Of a DNA stretch of 64,000 nt, positions 33,427-44,539 are shown one piece after another (position 1 is the first letter of the stretch; every line of letters begins with the position of its first letter). This DNA comes from Angiostrongylus vasorum (Eukaryota; Nematoda; Chromadorea; Rhabditida; Metastrongylidae). The DNA lies in NCBI GenBank assembly GCA_018806985.1, contig JADANN010000424.1, positions 2,037,001 through 2,101,000 on the forward strand. The letters are read 5' to 3'. Under the pieces are notes generated by a model, which was not told the DNA's origin, made no database searches, and saw only the letters and a program-made list of their open reading frames with translations. The translations under genes and the position numbers were made by a program.

Positions 33427-33739
33427 AATGAGAACTAAGGAAATAAGCGGCATATGAATGTCACTTTATTAGTTAATCTCAACTAGCCATTAGTCTAAAT
33501 TGTACATTAGCACGACGTTAGCACCTTCAACAACCGTCTGGCCGTTCAAAATACTTTGAAAAAGCATAAAGTACATACGGTACAAGTACAGCGGTACATA
33601 AAAAAAACCTCAAAGACAGACACAGCAATGACAGGTGGCAAAAATCAACAATTCTGTTCACAGCGATTGACCACATCTATACGAATGAGGGCGACCTCGC
33701 GATTTTGTTGAGACGATGGGTACTACGGACTTCGAAGGA

Positions 33740-34030
33740 CAACAACTTTTATTTACTGCCTATTATTTTTTAATGGGAGGGTATTATGTGAAGCACAACC
33801 ACAATGATGCTGAGATGTCAGCAAAACCCGGAACTTCGGAGACCTTCAATCCATGATTATCTTTTCCAGGAGCTCTCATGCTATCCATCGCAGCACGGGT
33901 TACCTGCTTTGCCCTCCTCTCCGCCAGTTTTTTTTGTTCTATCTTTGCTATTCTATTTCCCGTTGGCGGGTGACTGTTTACAGTGCTTCCTGTTTTTCCT
34001 CTGTGGTTGCTATCAACAATCACCCATTAA
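33740..34030 (-). mobile_element. tRNA-derived SINE with RTE-2 3' tail (family SINE-1)
   Basis: On the minus strand, a tRNA-like head (GCTGCGATGGATAGCATGAG as A-box region near 33880, decayed B-box near 33850) is followed by a tail ending TAATA-GGCAGTAAATAAAA. That tail matches the 3' end of RTE-2 at 26900-26990. Sister copies are at 46125-46335 (minus) and 57820-58045 (plus). Confidence 0.55.
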
Positions 34031-34539
34031 ACGGAATGATTTAGAAAGCACAAATCGGCATGCAGAGCACAAAGGGCTTCGGTGATTGTGTCAAATGACG
34101 TGAGCCTTTGGAAGGGGTAATCTATAGTTCGAACACCAGTTGAGGTTCCCTGATTTTGCTCATATATCAATATTTGCTTATATGTAATAGTTCATCAAGG
34201 ATAAGACGAATATCAAGAACTGGTGATATTAAAATAAAAGAATAGTAGACAAAAGCCAGACAGAAATCCAATTGTATTGCAGCTTATGACCGAAAGTTTA
34301 GTAGTTATAATGCTCCTCTTTCTACGCTTCTACAGCATATCAGGACTGAGCTGCACACTTTGCTGCCATACCCTTCGGCAAATTCTGCTAGAGTTTGGAA
34401 TGAGAACGTGAAAAAAAATTCGAGCGGCGGTAACAAATATAAACGATAGATTAGCGAACAACATTGTTTCCTACTTGACGGAGATCCTGCTCCTCCAGTT
34501 ACTTCCGTGTTCAAAATACAAACGTTGATATTTTATTAG
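34031..34539. other. Spacer module shared by three composite units
   Basis: Segments 34100-34230 and 34400-34540 match 46390-46500 and 46720-46860, and, inverted, 57240-57780. No open frame shared by the copies was seen, so it looks noncoding. Confidence 0.5.
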
Positions 34540-35000
34540 CTGGCACGCAGTGCAGCAACAATTTTGATGGCCATTTTTTTTATTTAACCCTGACGTGAGT
34601 AATCTGTGATTCCTTTCGCTGATAAGCTAACACGACGCTGTTACAAAAACTTTGCCACCCTGCGTACCTGCCAATATGAAACCGCCTTCTGCTGGATGGA
34701 CTGTCCGGAAGAAAGACAAGTTGTTATCGATGGCCAATTACTCTACCAGCAAACGTTTAGTACGAAATTGCATCGCCGAGTCACGACGCTTTATTCGGGC
34801 GATGCTGCAGTAGATTCGACTTTATGTGGTCTGGTCACGAAGATCTACATCGGAAGGAGGAACAACCATGGGCAGTCGACTTGGATCATTCCAGTCCTTA
34901 TGAGGACTTGGGTCACACGTTAGCCGAATAAAAATTGATACCAACTTCGTTTCAAATCACCAGTGAAAAAAAGAAGATATGGTCATACAGGGGTTTTAAA
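34540..35000 (+). repeat. CWMDC repeat
   Basis: It contains an open plus-strand frame at 34606-34923 with LRTCQYETAFCWMDCPEE, a RRVTTLYSGDAAVDSTLC block and a Trp-containing end. The C-terminal part diverges from the 38499-38867 copy by a frameshift near 34830. Function unknown. Confidence 0.55.
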
Positions 35001-35039
35001 AAGAGTGGGTTTAAAAAATACTTCCGAAACAATGTTGAC

Positions 35040-35465
35040 TTTTTTATTTACCGCTTGTTATAACTTTTCATGCAAGGTATTATGTGTGATACAACCATAG
35101 TGATACTGAGATATTTGTAGTCCTCCGGATCGCAGATGTCTGCAGTGGGAAAAGAACGCGCCATTACCCCTTCCGGGGGCTAAAGCGTTCACCACCGCAC
35201 CTTCGTTTCGCCTGTCTCTCGGCTAGTTCTATCGATCAGCCCCATCAGCGACCAGGTCAGGCTGCTTAGATCAATCCCTTTGACGGGTAATTGCCAATTG
35301 CATTGATCGATAGACCTGGCTGAGAGACATGCGAAACGAAGGACCCACATGGTGTGGTGGTGAACGCGTTAGCACCCGGAAAGGATAATAACGCGTTCGT
35401 TCCTTACCGTAGACACCTGCAGTCCGGAGTTTTGCAAATATTTCAGCATCATTGTAGTTGCACCA
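35040..35465. repeat. Fold-back element, second copy
   Basis: Inverted arms at about 35110-35265 and 35300-35455 share the blocks of the 11760-12180 element, with the centre near 35280. The left end extends into the RTE-2 tail (TTTTTATTTACCGC). Confidence 0.65.
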
Positions 35466-35499
35466 CTCTGAAACAATTTGCCTACTAAAGGATGTTGCG

Positions 35500-37165
35500 C
35501 GAATGTGTTTTTAAACATGCATATTATTCAGAAGAAATGATTGATTTACAGTATGAGACGACAACATGTCAAAGTCTCGTTTCATCTTTCTCACAGCCTT
35601 TTTAGTGACTGTAACACCTTCGAACTTTAAACGAAAAGTAGCCATTTGGAGCTGCGAAATATGTCCTCTCAACAGATTCCTTGATTGTGTTTGACATTGA
35701 TTCACCAATTAATACCTTTTTTCATTGCACGATATCATGTGAACACCTTCTATCATTTTCAAAATCCACCTTGGTAAGGTGTTATACTTCGACATCGCAT
35801 GGTTTCGTACAAATCTGGGTTCGATCGCATCGACTACGTGTAACGGATGGAAACGACTCTTTACACAAAAAAGGCTGAACGTGACGAACGAATTCCGTTC
35901 AGTGTCGAGTTTCATCGTACTGCTTGACTAAAGCTGCCAGGTAGGATTATCGAAAACGACAGCGTTTTCAAATTTTCTATTCAGAAGCCCACTGAAGAGT
36001 GAAAGAACAACAGAAGTTGATGATGTAGACATCTGTTCCCGATGCGGTAAATTTCCTCAAATGTTAATGTGCTCTGATACGTATAGATTTCCAAGCAAAA
36101 GTGGTTCACATGTAAAGAAACCTAGTGCATTCAAATTTCATTTTCTGAAACTGCTCAACAAGTCGTTAAGAAGAAGATAGCGAGCTGTAGTCGGTTTTTC
36201 AATGAAAGGTAGAGTTTCTATTTCTGGGTTTAGATGGTGTACATCTCCGTGGTGAAAATTCGGCTTACACTGCATGTTAACGTTCGTGCAAATCTCATTA
36301 AAGTAAGGGCAATACTGAGTAAAACTGTATTAAAACTGAATAAAACTTTACCAAAGACTGAGCTCAACGCAAGCTTTCGCAAGCTGTTATCCTCTCCTGA
36401 TATCACTTGTTTTGCATGACACGCTCGTGTAATTTTCATAACATTCCACCTGCCGATAGTAATAATAAGCTGCCGCAAGCCATTAAGGCTATTAATTTCC
36501 ACTACTTTGTGAATAAGTTTTCCAAGAAGTTCTACTTTGCGGAATAATCGAAGCGGAAGTAATTTATATTTTAAGATTATGGCTGAATAACTGGCCGGGG
36601 GTTTTTTTCTTTGTGCTTGAATTCCCGTGATATCCACCCCTCCACGGTTCCTGTCCAACTGTTGCTGTTTTAACGCCTCACATTCCTGAAGCACCCGATT
36701 TCACACATCTTTGCTTATGCGACAAAATCTCTGTTTATCAATCGTCGATATATCCTCGAATAGCTCTCCTTACGTGCGCAATAGGAGATACTCCTAAGAT
36801 CGCCCTCTCGATAATGTGGTCGAAAACGCTGTCTACTCGTTACTCTCAACCTAGTTTACTAGGTGCACGTTAAAGTGGCCAGGACAATCAATGGGCATGC
36901 AGTGATGAACTTCTGACACAAATAAGCATTGCCTGAGAATTTTGAGATATTCGTTCCACAATGGGGCATCAGGAACAATCTCGTTCCTTATTTACATAGC
37001 CTTCATGAAATTTATCCAAAGACCACTCCTTCCAAAAGCCTTTTCTTTGGAATACTACAATGTTGCACGCGAATATTTGGTATCGTCATGTCGAACCTCT
37101 CGCTTGAGTCAAACATCGGTTTAGAATGCTGAAGCACATCGGAATCATCCATGGCCTTTTTTCTG
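35500..37165 (-). repeat. Repeat A
   Basis: Homologous to 12220-13625 over 36040-37165. The minus strand at 36230-36694 is open for 154 codons, but the corresponding frames in the other three copies are broken, so I do not call it a gene. The RT-like end (FVPDAP-like segment) lies at 36930-37010. The mariner sits at its right end. Confidence 0.6.
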
Positions 37166-37189
37166 AGCTCTGGCATTGAGCTTTGCCAC

Positions 37190-38153
37190 TTTAGATTTCA
37201 AAAACGGATTTTCGTCAAATTTTCTTTGATGAGTTCAAACTCGGTCCTGGTTGGTGCATCAGAGAAGGCTCGAAACATTAACGATGTTTGATATGAAGGT
37301 AATGTTGATGAATCAGCAGTGCGAACATGGTTCCGGAAATTCGCATCTGGTGATTCCGACTTCGGTGTAAGGAAGGCCCCGAATGTCCCAATGAATTTGA
37401 CGACGACGAATTGAAGGTACCGGTGGAAGCAAACACGCGAACAATTGTTCGAGAGCTTACAGAACGGCTTGGGGCAAGCACAAGAACAGTTTCCACTCAC
37501 TTGAATCGCCTAAGGAAGAAAAAAATTCGACAAGTGGGTGCCCCACCAATTAAACCATGATCAAAAAGTCGCCGCTTCGAAGTGTCGTCCACTGTTATTC
37601 TGCGCAACAAAAACGACTCTTTTCTCGATCGAGTTGTGAGGTGCGACGAGAAGTGGATTCTGTACGACAAGTGGCGACGTTCAGCTCAGTGGTTGAATTG
37701 CGATCAGGCTCTACAGCACTTCCCAAAGCAGAAATTGCATCAAAAAAGGTTATGGTGACTGTTTGGTGGTCTGCAGCCGGGCTGATTCATCACAGTTTTT
37801 TGAATCCAGGCGAAATGATTACAGTAGAGAAGTATTGCCGACAAATGGATGAAATGCACTGTGAACTCCAACAACAACGACCGACACTAATCAAGAGAAA
37901 AGGATCAATCCTTCTCAACGACAACGCCCAGCTTCACGTTGTGGAATCAGAGCAACAGAAGCTGAACGAGTTGGGTTACGAAACTTCGCCTTACCCGCAA
38001 TATTCATCAAACTCTCGTCTAATGACTTTCACTTCTTCAAACACCTCGACGACTTCCCTGCATGAGAAATCCTTCATCAACCACGATGAAGCGAAAAATG
38101 CTTTCAACGAATTCATCGCTTCTAGAACTCCAGGATTTATGCAACTGAAATAA
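37190..38153 (+). pseudogene. Mariner transposase (cecropia/Hsmar type), decayed
   Basis: This Tc1/mariner DD34D transposase moves its element by cut and paste. N-terminal HTH region: EKARNINDV and AVRTWFRKFASGDSDF at 37260-37360. Catalytic part: RCDEKWILYDKWRRSAQW (37635-37690), then KVMVTVWWSAAGLIHHSFLN in the next frame, then ILLNDNAQLH (second Asp). The third Asp region, NDFHFFKHLD, is in a shifted frame around 38020. From 38060 LHEKSFINHDEAKNAFNEFI closes the protein at 38153. At least three frameshifts; no terminal inverted repeats could be found. Full-length enzymes are about 345 residues. Confidence 0.9.
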
Positions 38154-38498
38154 ACAAAATTGTTTCTTGTTGGAAGAAGTGTAGCTTCAAATGGTCTTTA
38201 TTTTGATTAGTAAAGAATTCTTTTGACGCGGGATATGACATTATAAATAATGTAGTTGAGAACGCTCATTTATTTCTGATTGACCATTATTAGAAGTGGT
38301 TTGCCTGCACTGGAGAAATAGCATGGTGTGATTGAGTGAGTAGGAATTGGTAGGTGGGTAGGTAATGCCGTTGTGCACTGCTGTTAAGAAAAGGATCGCT
38401 GAGAAATTTCTATTAAAAATTTCAACTACAGATTGGTCATGAAAGGATTCACTTCACAAAGTTCAATTCCAAAGTAAATTACTTCACTATTACTTTAT

Positions 38499-38900
38499 TT
38501 AACCAACTTTTTTTAAAACTTCGGTATGACGATGTCTGCTTTCTTCATTGGTAATATAGCACGACGATGGGATCAAATTCCATTCGGCTAACGTTTGACC
38601 TTCGTCTTCTTCAAAATCTGCTTTATCTGAGTCAACTGCCCACAGTTGTTCTTTCCTCCGATGCAGGTGTCCGTGATCACATTGGGTCGAATCTACTGCA
38701 GTACCGCTCGAATGAACTAACCTCACTCGGCGACGGCATCCGCCACAGGACATTTGTTGAGAGAATGATTGTCTGTTTTCAATAAGTTGCTTTTTTTTCG
38801 AGCAATCCATCCAGCAGCAGTCGGTATCACACCGCAGGCAGGCAGAGTAGCAAAGCATTTGTAACATTCTCGTGTTAGCCTCTCAAGGAAACACATTGCT
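38499..38900 (-). repeat. CWMDC repeat with the longest open frame
   Basis: The minus strand is open for 122 codons from 38867 to 38499: CYSACLRCDTDCCWMDCSKK, then RRRVRLVHSSGTAVDSTQC, an HRRKEQLWAVDSD segment, DEGQTLAEWNLIPSS, and a basic end TEVLKKVG. Six or so other copies keep pieces of this same frame. I do not recognise the peptide; it may be the coding remnant of a mobile element or of a dispersed host gene. Confidence 0.5.
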
Positions 38901-39529
38901 TATCCATATTGGAGCTAAATTGTAGCCGCTTTTCAAAATTAATGCTGCATTTCGTGCCATCTAAAAAACATCAACGCTTGCATTTCGAACACGAAAGTGA
39001 TTAAAGCAGCAGGATCCGGTGAACTAGGAAACGATGTTGTCCCTCAACGTATCCTTAATGTTTGCAACTTCTGCTCTTTTGTCGGAAATTTTAAAAAGCT
39101 TAACTCAAATCTTTTAAGGTTTTTGGTTTAGACATATTTGAATTCCAGAGCCATTCTATAGAAAATGTGTATGCGACTGATGCAATGGAGCAATGACTTT
39201 CACATAATTCCACAAATCTTTGAAATCCTATGCTCATTGACAAATATTCCTCAATTATCGATAAACGAATACTGTACCGAGCCAGGGGCAATATTTTTTC
39301 CCACTGTTGCTCCGGCTTTAATGAAATTCACCGGAGATTACGATCGTAGAATTTGCAGCAAAACACAGATATTTTCTCGGGTGCTTGCCGTAGAGAGTAG
39401 AAGTAAGAGAATTATAGCTATTAAAACCCTCGGCCATAAGCGATCGTAATACTAAGAGACCTTAGCTGTAAAAAAGCAAAGGCCATAACGTGATCAGTAG
39501 ATCGAAATAGTATCAAGAGAATTAAAGAG

Positions 39530-40600
39530 CACTAGCAGTGGTAAAATATCGAATAGTGTTGAAGTGATACAACAGAGAATTCAAGATATTAGACGTTGTT
39601 GCCTTTGCGTTGTTGCCCTTTGAAGTACGGTGGGGTGGCAGTGAGATAAGAAATTGTTATGCATCCACGGATCACTGGCGGAGCGGAAGAGCTTAGGGAC
39701 TCCAAAGTTAGCAGAGCATCATCACGTTTACGCGCAATTGCAATAATTAAGAAGAATAAGTGCAGATACAGCTCGCAGATGGTTGGAGTGCCAAGTCTCG
39801 AGATGGCAACGTGTAATAATACCATGATCCGAAATAGGTAGTAGTGATGAAGGGAAACTTGTGACAGTGATTGATCTATCGAGAAAGGACCAGAATAATG
39901 GTAATAACTATTCTGGAAAAATAATTACTATATAATCGTCAATGTCATCTTGTATATCAGATAAATACAGAGCAGCATTTCAGAAACCGACGTTCATTTA
40001 AACTCGCCGTGACTAATCAACACGTACCCTTTCATTAGCTTTTTATCACCATGCAATCATATCAACAATAACCGTCCTGTACAAAATAGCGTTGCCCCCA
40101 TTTGAGCGGTGCTCCACTGAAGAAGATACGACTCGATGGGACGGCGATGATGTCACATCGAGTGTACGAACCACTGTGGACATGAAGAGAGGTTGGCCTA
40201 ACAAAAATTGTTTACTAGACAGCTTAAAGGCAGTTAGTTAGATTATCAACAAACGAGTGCATGCAGTAGTTTTAACTATTAAGCAGCTTGATAATATAAA
40301 CCTCAAAAGAGGTAAGAAAACAATGAACATTTTGACTGTTCCAACAGCTTGGTCAGAAAAAGTATTAATAATAAGTCTTGTTTGGGACTACGAGCGTATT
40401 AGAAAGCTGCCCAATTTTGGTACTGTAACCATACAATGAGATCTCTGCTGCCGCACAGCAACGGGGTAGAACAGATCCAAATAGACATGCCAAATCTAGC
40501 AGAAAGGAATATTTTTTCTGTAAATAACTAGACTGGAATTGTAGGAATGGTCTATTCACAATACTTTAAGGATCTACGAAATGCAAAAGCAATGCTGTCA
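39530..40600 (+). repeat. Repeat E, copy 1
   Basis: It aligns directly with 58810-59610. About 235 bases (39980-40215) have no counterpart there and resemble the 19500-19690 CWMDC-linked sequence, so this looks like a nested insertion. No coding potential is shared by the copies. Confidence 0.65.
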
Positions 40601-40789
40601 TGAATGTGATGGAATTTTTTCATTGAGAAACTGACCTAAGAAAAACAACAAACTCGTGGTGAGTAGCCGTATCCAGTATTCCACTCATCGATGATCTCAT
40701 CCCGTTCTGCGAAAGCATAACCATGTCTGCTACAATTTTTCACGGCAGGCTATAACGTGAAATGCAGCCATAATTATGCTGAGGTAATA

Positions 40790-40965
40790 TTAACCTTTTA
40801 TTTACTGCTTTTTATAGTTTTTCATATTTGGGCATTATGTGTGATACAACCACAGTGATGCTGAGATATTTGCAAACTCCGGCGTGCAGGTGTCTGCGGA
40901 TGGGTACGAAAGCGATATTACCCTTTCCGAGGGGCTAACGCGTTCACCATCACACCATGTGGATG
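40790..40965 (-). mobile_element. RTE-2 / SINE 3' end fragment
   Basis: The minus strand matches the RTE-2 tail plus the GCAGGTGTCTGCGG and ACGCGTTCACCA blocks of the fold-back element arm (half an element). Confidence 0.55.
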
Positions 40966-43150
40966 CTTCCTGTAACCAACTGCATTAAAAAATAAGCCCT
41001 ATGGCTTAGAATTGTTTCAGTATTCGTCAGCATCTTACATAAAGTATGAAATGCTGTCTTTTAAGTTTTGTTAACATTTTAGAACTCATTCATGCTTTCT
41101 GCAATTACACGACAACCACTCTGCGGTACCTCCTCATTGAATCTGAATGCCATTGCAGAAGTTCCAAACAATATGCTCACGAGCTTTCTACCTAGCGTAT
41201 TTATTTTTTTTCTATGCTCCAATGCCCTTACATTTATTCGCGAAGTCCAAAAAAAATTTTACACTATCCACTAAACGGTGTCTTAGAGTTGAGGTATAGA
41301 TGGCTGTGGAAGCGAGCAGAAAGTGGGCACCCGTGAAGCTACCATTTCGTGAAAATAAGCCGTTTGAACAGCAGTTATCTGCAGTATCCACAAAAACTTT
41401 CTGTTACTGTCTTACCTGACAACACAAATTTTGCGGATTCCAGCACTCTTATCACTTCGCTTGTTGCCTTGCATCGGTTATCCAAGGGGGCATTCGGATC
41501 TGAGTGTGGACTCAACTACCACTTGCCGGATTTGTATTTCTCATGAATATCGTTAAATGTAGGCCGACTTCATCCTTCTGCAATCCAGGGATGGTCGTAC
41601 TAGAGTGCTCCAACGTCTTCTGTACTAAAAGCACTTGACTCTTTATAGCCAATAAGCTTCACCAAGAGAAATCTGTGACAATTTCCAGACCATGGAGAAT
41701 GGAGGGTTGGTTGGTCCTGTATGGAGTCGAACTTGCTTGCATAATGAGCGCATTCAGCAACAACTGCTGCGCTTCCACCGTCCTTACGAATGAGCAAATG
41801 TATGAAAGTTTCGTTTCTTCATTCAGAGCACTTCTAAATAATTGAAGCGCCTTGTGCATATCTACAAGCAAAAACCAACGACTGGGGAACTTTTTTTTTA
41901 ACATCCACTGAATCTCATCAAAATTCTACAAACAATTTCTAGGAACACTTTTTATCTAAAGAAATATTGTTCATTTGTTCATGTAAATGTACGAAATCGC
42001 AGTGATTTATCCATTTCAATTTAGCAGCGTGTTCTGACGGTGTACGAGCTTTTTCGATTATTATTCTGAGGTGCATAGATGATCACGTCGGTGAAATGTA
42101 AGGGACCATCTACATCAAATTGGCAGAAGATGCCGAAGGGACATTAATGGACGATTAGGTATTCAGTAAGGGCTCATCTTTCGGCGAGGGTTATCCAGCA
42201 TGAAACCAAGTTTAAAGTTTGCATCTAGAATTGAAGGAAATACGTTTAGCATTAAATATGCTGATGTTAGGACACATTCTCGTCCGCAAAGCAGAAACTC
42301 TTTTTCCACAGATTAAGTCAATGAACGGCTGAATTTAAGGATTTCCTAGTACAAGTTGTCTCACATAAAGGAGCCGAGTGAGCCTAATATACTTTCCTAC
42401 TTAATTTACAAATAGCTATAAAGCAGGTTGTTCACGATGCAGTTTTAAACATGTCAATATTTCAATCTATTTAACGAAACGAATAAATTAGGACGGCTGA
42501 TTTCAGTAGTACATTTTGTGTCCACTCCATATCGAAAAGCTTCTAGACCCAAACTGGTTTTAGTTTGGAGTGGTCCTTATTTAAGTTTTGCTCCCCCTGC
42601 ATCATTCGTTCAGTTGTTCATTGTCGAGTACGTCGAGCAGAAAGCAACAATTTTTTTTCCATTGTTCCCCGACGCGTCTAGTAGTAACAGTGTTGCAAGC
42701 TCACCTTGTTCCAGGGAGTTGGCATTCCTTTGGATTTTGGTGAAGAAGTGTAATCTTACTGTGGGTTTCAGTTTATGTGCCTACCATTGCGTTAGGCTTC
42801 AGATCTTTATTCGTTACCTTATTGTCACAATACATGCCTAGTGTTTCGAAGCGGAAGAAAAAACTTTTGACAGCCTCATGAACAGATGGGTATGTGATAT
42901 ATTCTACGAGACTCACTCTAGTCAAGGCTGTAGTTTGTTGACATTTCGTGATTTGGTGATAGTATGACAAACAGGAAAATGTGCAGAGTGCGAATAACCC
43001 TAACCATATGTGAGTTCTCAGTATCTCCCGGAAAAGCTTTGCAATTTTTGAAAGGATATTTCTCATTACATGTCATATCTGCAATGGTGGTCCAACTTAT
43101 AATCCAAGAGAATGACACAACACAACAGGCATTTGAACGGGGCAATTCAC
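40966..43150. other. No recognisable gene
   Basis: About 2.2 kb of mostly unique sequence. Open frames of 80-107 codons exist (41659-41904 minus, 42518-42841 plus) but show no motif, splice context or second copy in the window to support them. It could hold distant exons that I cannot identify. Confidence 0.4.
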
Positions 43151-43700
43151 CATAGTATTGAATGTCCAGTACTTTCCACTCAAGCTTGTTAAGGTATTTG
43201 TATTTCACGATGGATTTTCAAACCTTCCAATGAGATGCGTAAAGTCCAAGTTTTTTTCGTTATTTTGCTGTTTATTTCGTGTTAAATTTAAGCAGATGAG
43301 AGTATTTGGCTACATAAAATACACTGCTACCCGTACCGTACGATTTCTATTCAATGCTATTCTCGGCCGTCCAGTAGTAAACATTGCTCTGCAGAGCTTT
43401 TCTCCGCACTTTTTGCACTCTTCACAGACTGCTCTACACAGATGTTACATCAGGAGTGGCTCGTCAAAATCCACTTTCTTAAGTCAATATTTCATTTTAA
43501 AAAAAACCATTCTTTGAGCGATTAGTCAGTGAAGAAGCACAGAACTGCCTTTACTTGAAAGGTGACTTCGACGTCAAGGAGCTTCTGATTTTGCTAACAT
43601 GTTAGATCAATGAGAAGATTTTTCGGAGTGACTAGGTGTTCACGGTATATACACTGAGCAATGGGATCCAACACAGTTTGTCTTTGGAAACAGCTAAAAG
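43150..43700 (-). other. Duplicate of the 14900-15480 block, with a decayed exon
   Basis: By eye roughly 80% similar to 14930-15490. The peptide seen at 15044-15212 is frameshifted here (KSAKSAEKSSAEQ, later TVRVAVYFM). It is adjacent to PLE-g, as its partner is adjacent to PLE-c. Confidence 0.5.
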
Positions 43701-44535
43701 TCATTAATCTATAATTTAAATCGTAATTCACTGTCCTCTTGATGAGCAAAGGTGAGATTGTCATTTTACTCTTTATTCACGAAAAAGCTGACGTTTCGGC
43801 GGATTTCGCTCTCTTCAGAGCCAGGAAAGGTCAAGTTGACTGCAATCTAGTAGCTTCCTCACATATTCACAGCCTTTTAAATATAAAACCTTCCATTGAA
43901 TATTTCATGCTGAGACCAACAGCACAGCGCTCACACTTACAAATAGTGCGCCTCTGTCACATTAAAATATCAATCTGAGAAATTATGTCATATCACGCGT
44001 GATAACGAGACATTAATTCCTGCAGTTCGTTTTCAGATTCTTCGAATTTGTCGAGAACGCGTCGAGAGTTTCGCATCCTGAAGTTACCAATCCAGTGCAA
44101 AGATGGTAAGTTCTGCTTCAAAAGTCTCCGTTATCTTTTCCGACTAGGTGTTCTCTTATGCGACCACACAACGCTCTACCAGTTACGCTAGTGTGCTAGC
44201 CCCACTACGCTTTGCAAGAGACCGGCTAAATTGTACGCGAACCGGTCCAATCACTTCTCTGCCTAGAGGCACAGCGTGCAATTTTGCATTGTGAAAAGAC
44301 GATCATATAGGATCTACGAACGAAGTGGAATTTTAGAGTGTCCGGTAGTGTTCCTATCACTTTTACCGATATTTCTGGACCGGCCCTTCGTAAGCAACGT
44401 TTCATAGCTGGACACATTTTTGTTGGAAATGAAAGGCAGGATAAACAGCACCTTACTACCACTAGAATTATCGTCTGGATGCAAGATATTTACTCTTCGC
44501 CTGTCCTGAGGGCCTACAGTTTAGTATACCACCTG
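43700..44535 (-). mobile_element. Penelope-like element PLE-g, truncated by RTE-1
   Basis: Related throughout to PLE-c: hammerhead at 43790-43818, C-terminal tail near 44020-44070, decayed GIY-YIG near 44150-44240, linker near 44300-44420. Homology to PLE-c stops at about 44535, where the 3' end of the minus-strand RTE-1 begins. Confidence 0.7.
43790..43818 (-). ncRNA. Hammerhead ribozyme core, PLE-g
   Basis: The minus strand reads CTGAAGA, a three-pair stem II (AGCG/CGCC), loop AAATC, GAAA, CGTC|AGC. The core is intact. Confidence 0.75.
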
Positions 44536-44539
44536 TAGT

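Larger units (their letters stand above)
18880..33730. repeat. Segmental duplication, copy 2
   Basis: Direct copy of 1680-11740, with an extra 4.4 kb PLE composite (27188-31628) and a fuller RTE-2. The junctions of the insertion are exact when compared with copy 1 near 9556-9580. Confidence 0.85.

Noticed and set aside
36230..36694. 154-codon minus-strand open frame
   Set aside because: It lies within repeat A; the same region is broken in the copies at 12700-13100, 48650-48990 and 55570-56000.
42518..42841. 107-codon plus-strand open frame
   Set aside because: No motif, no splice context and no conserved second copy; composition like the surrounding noncoding sequence.
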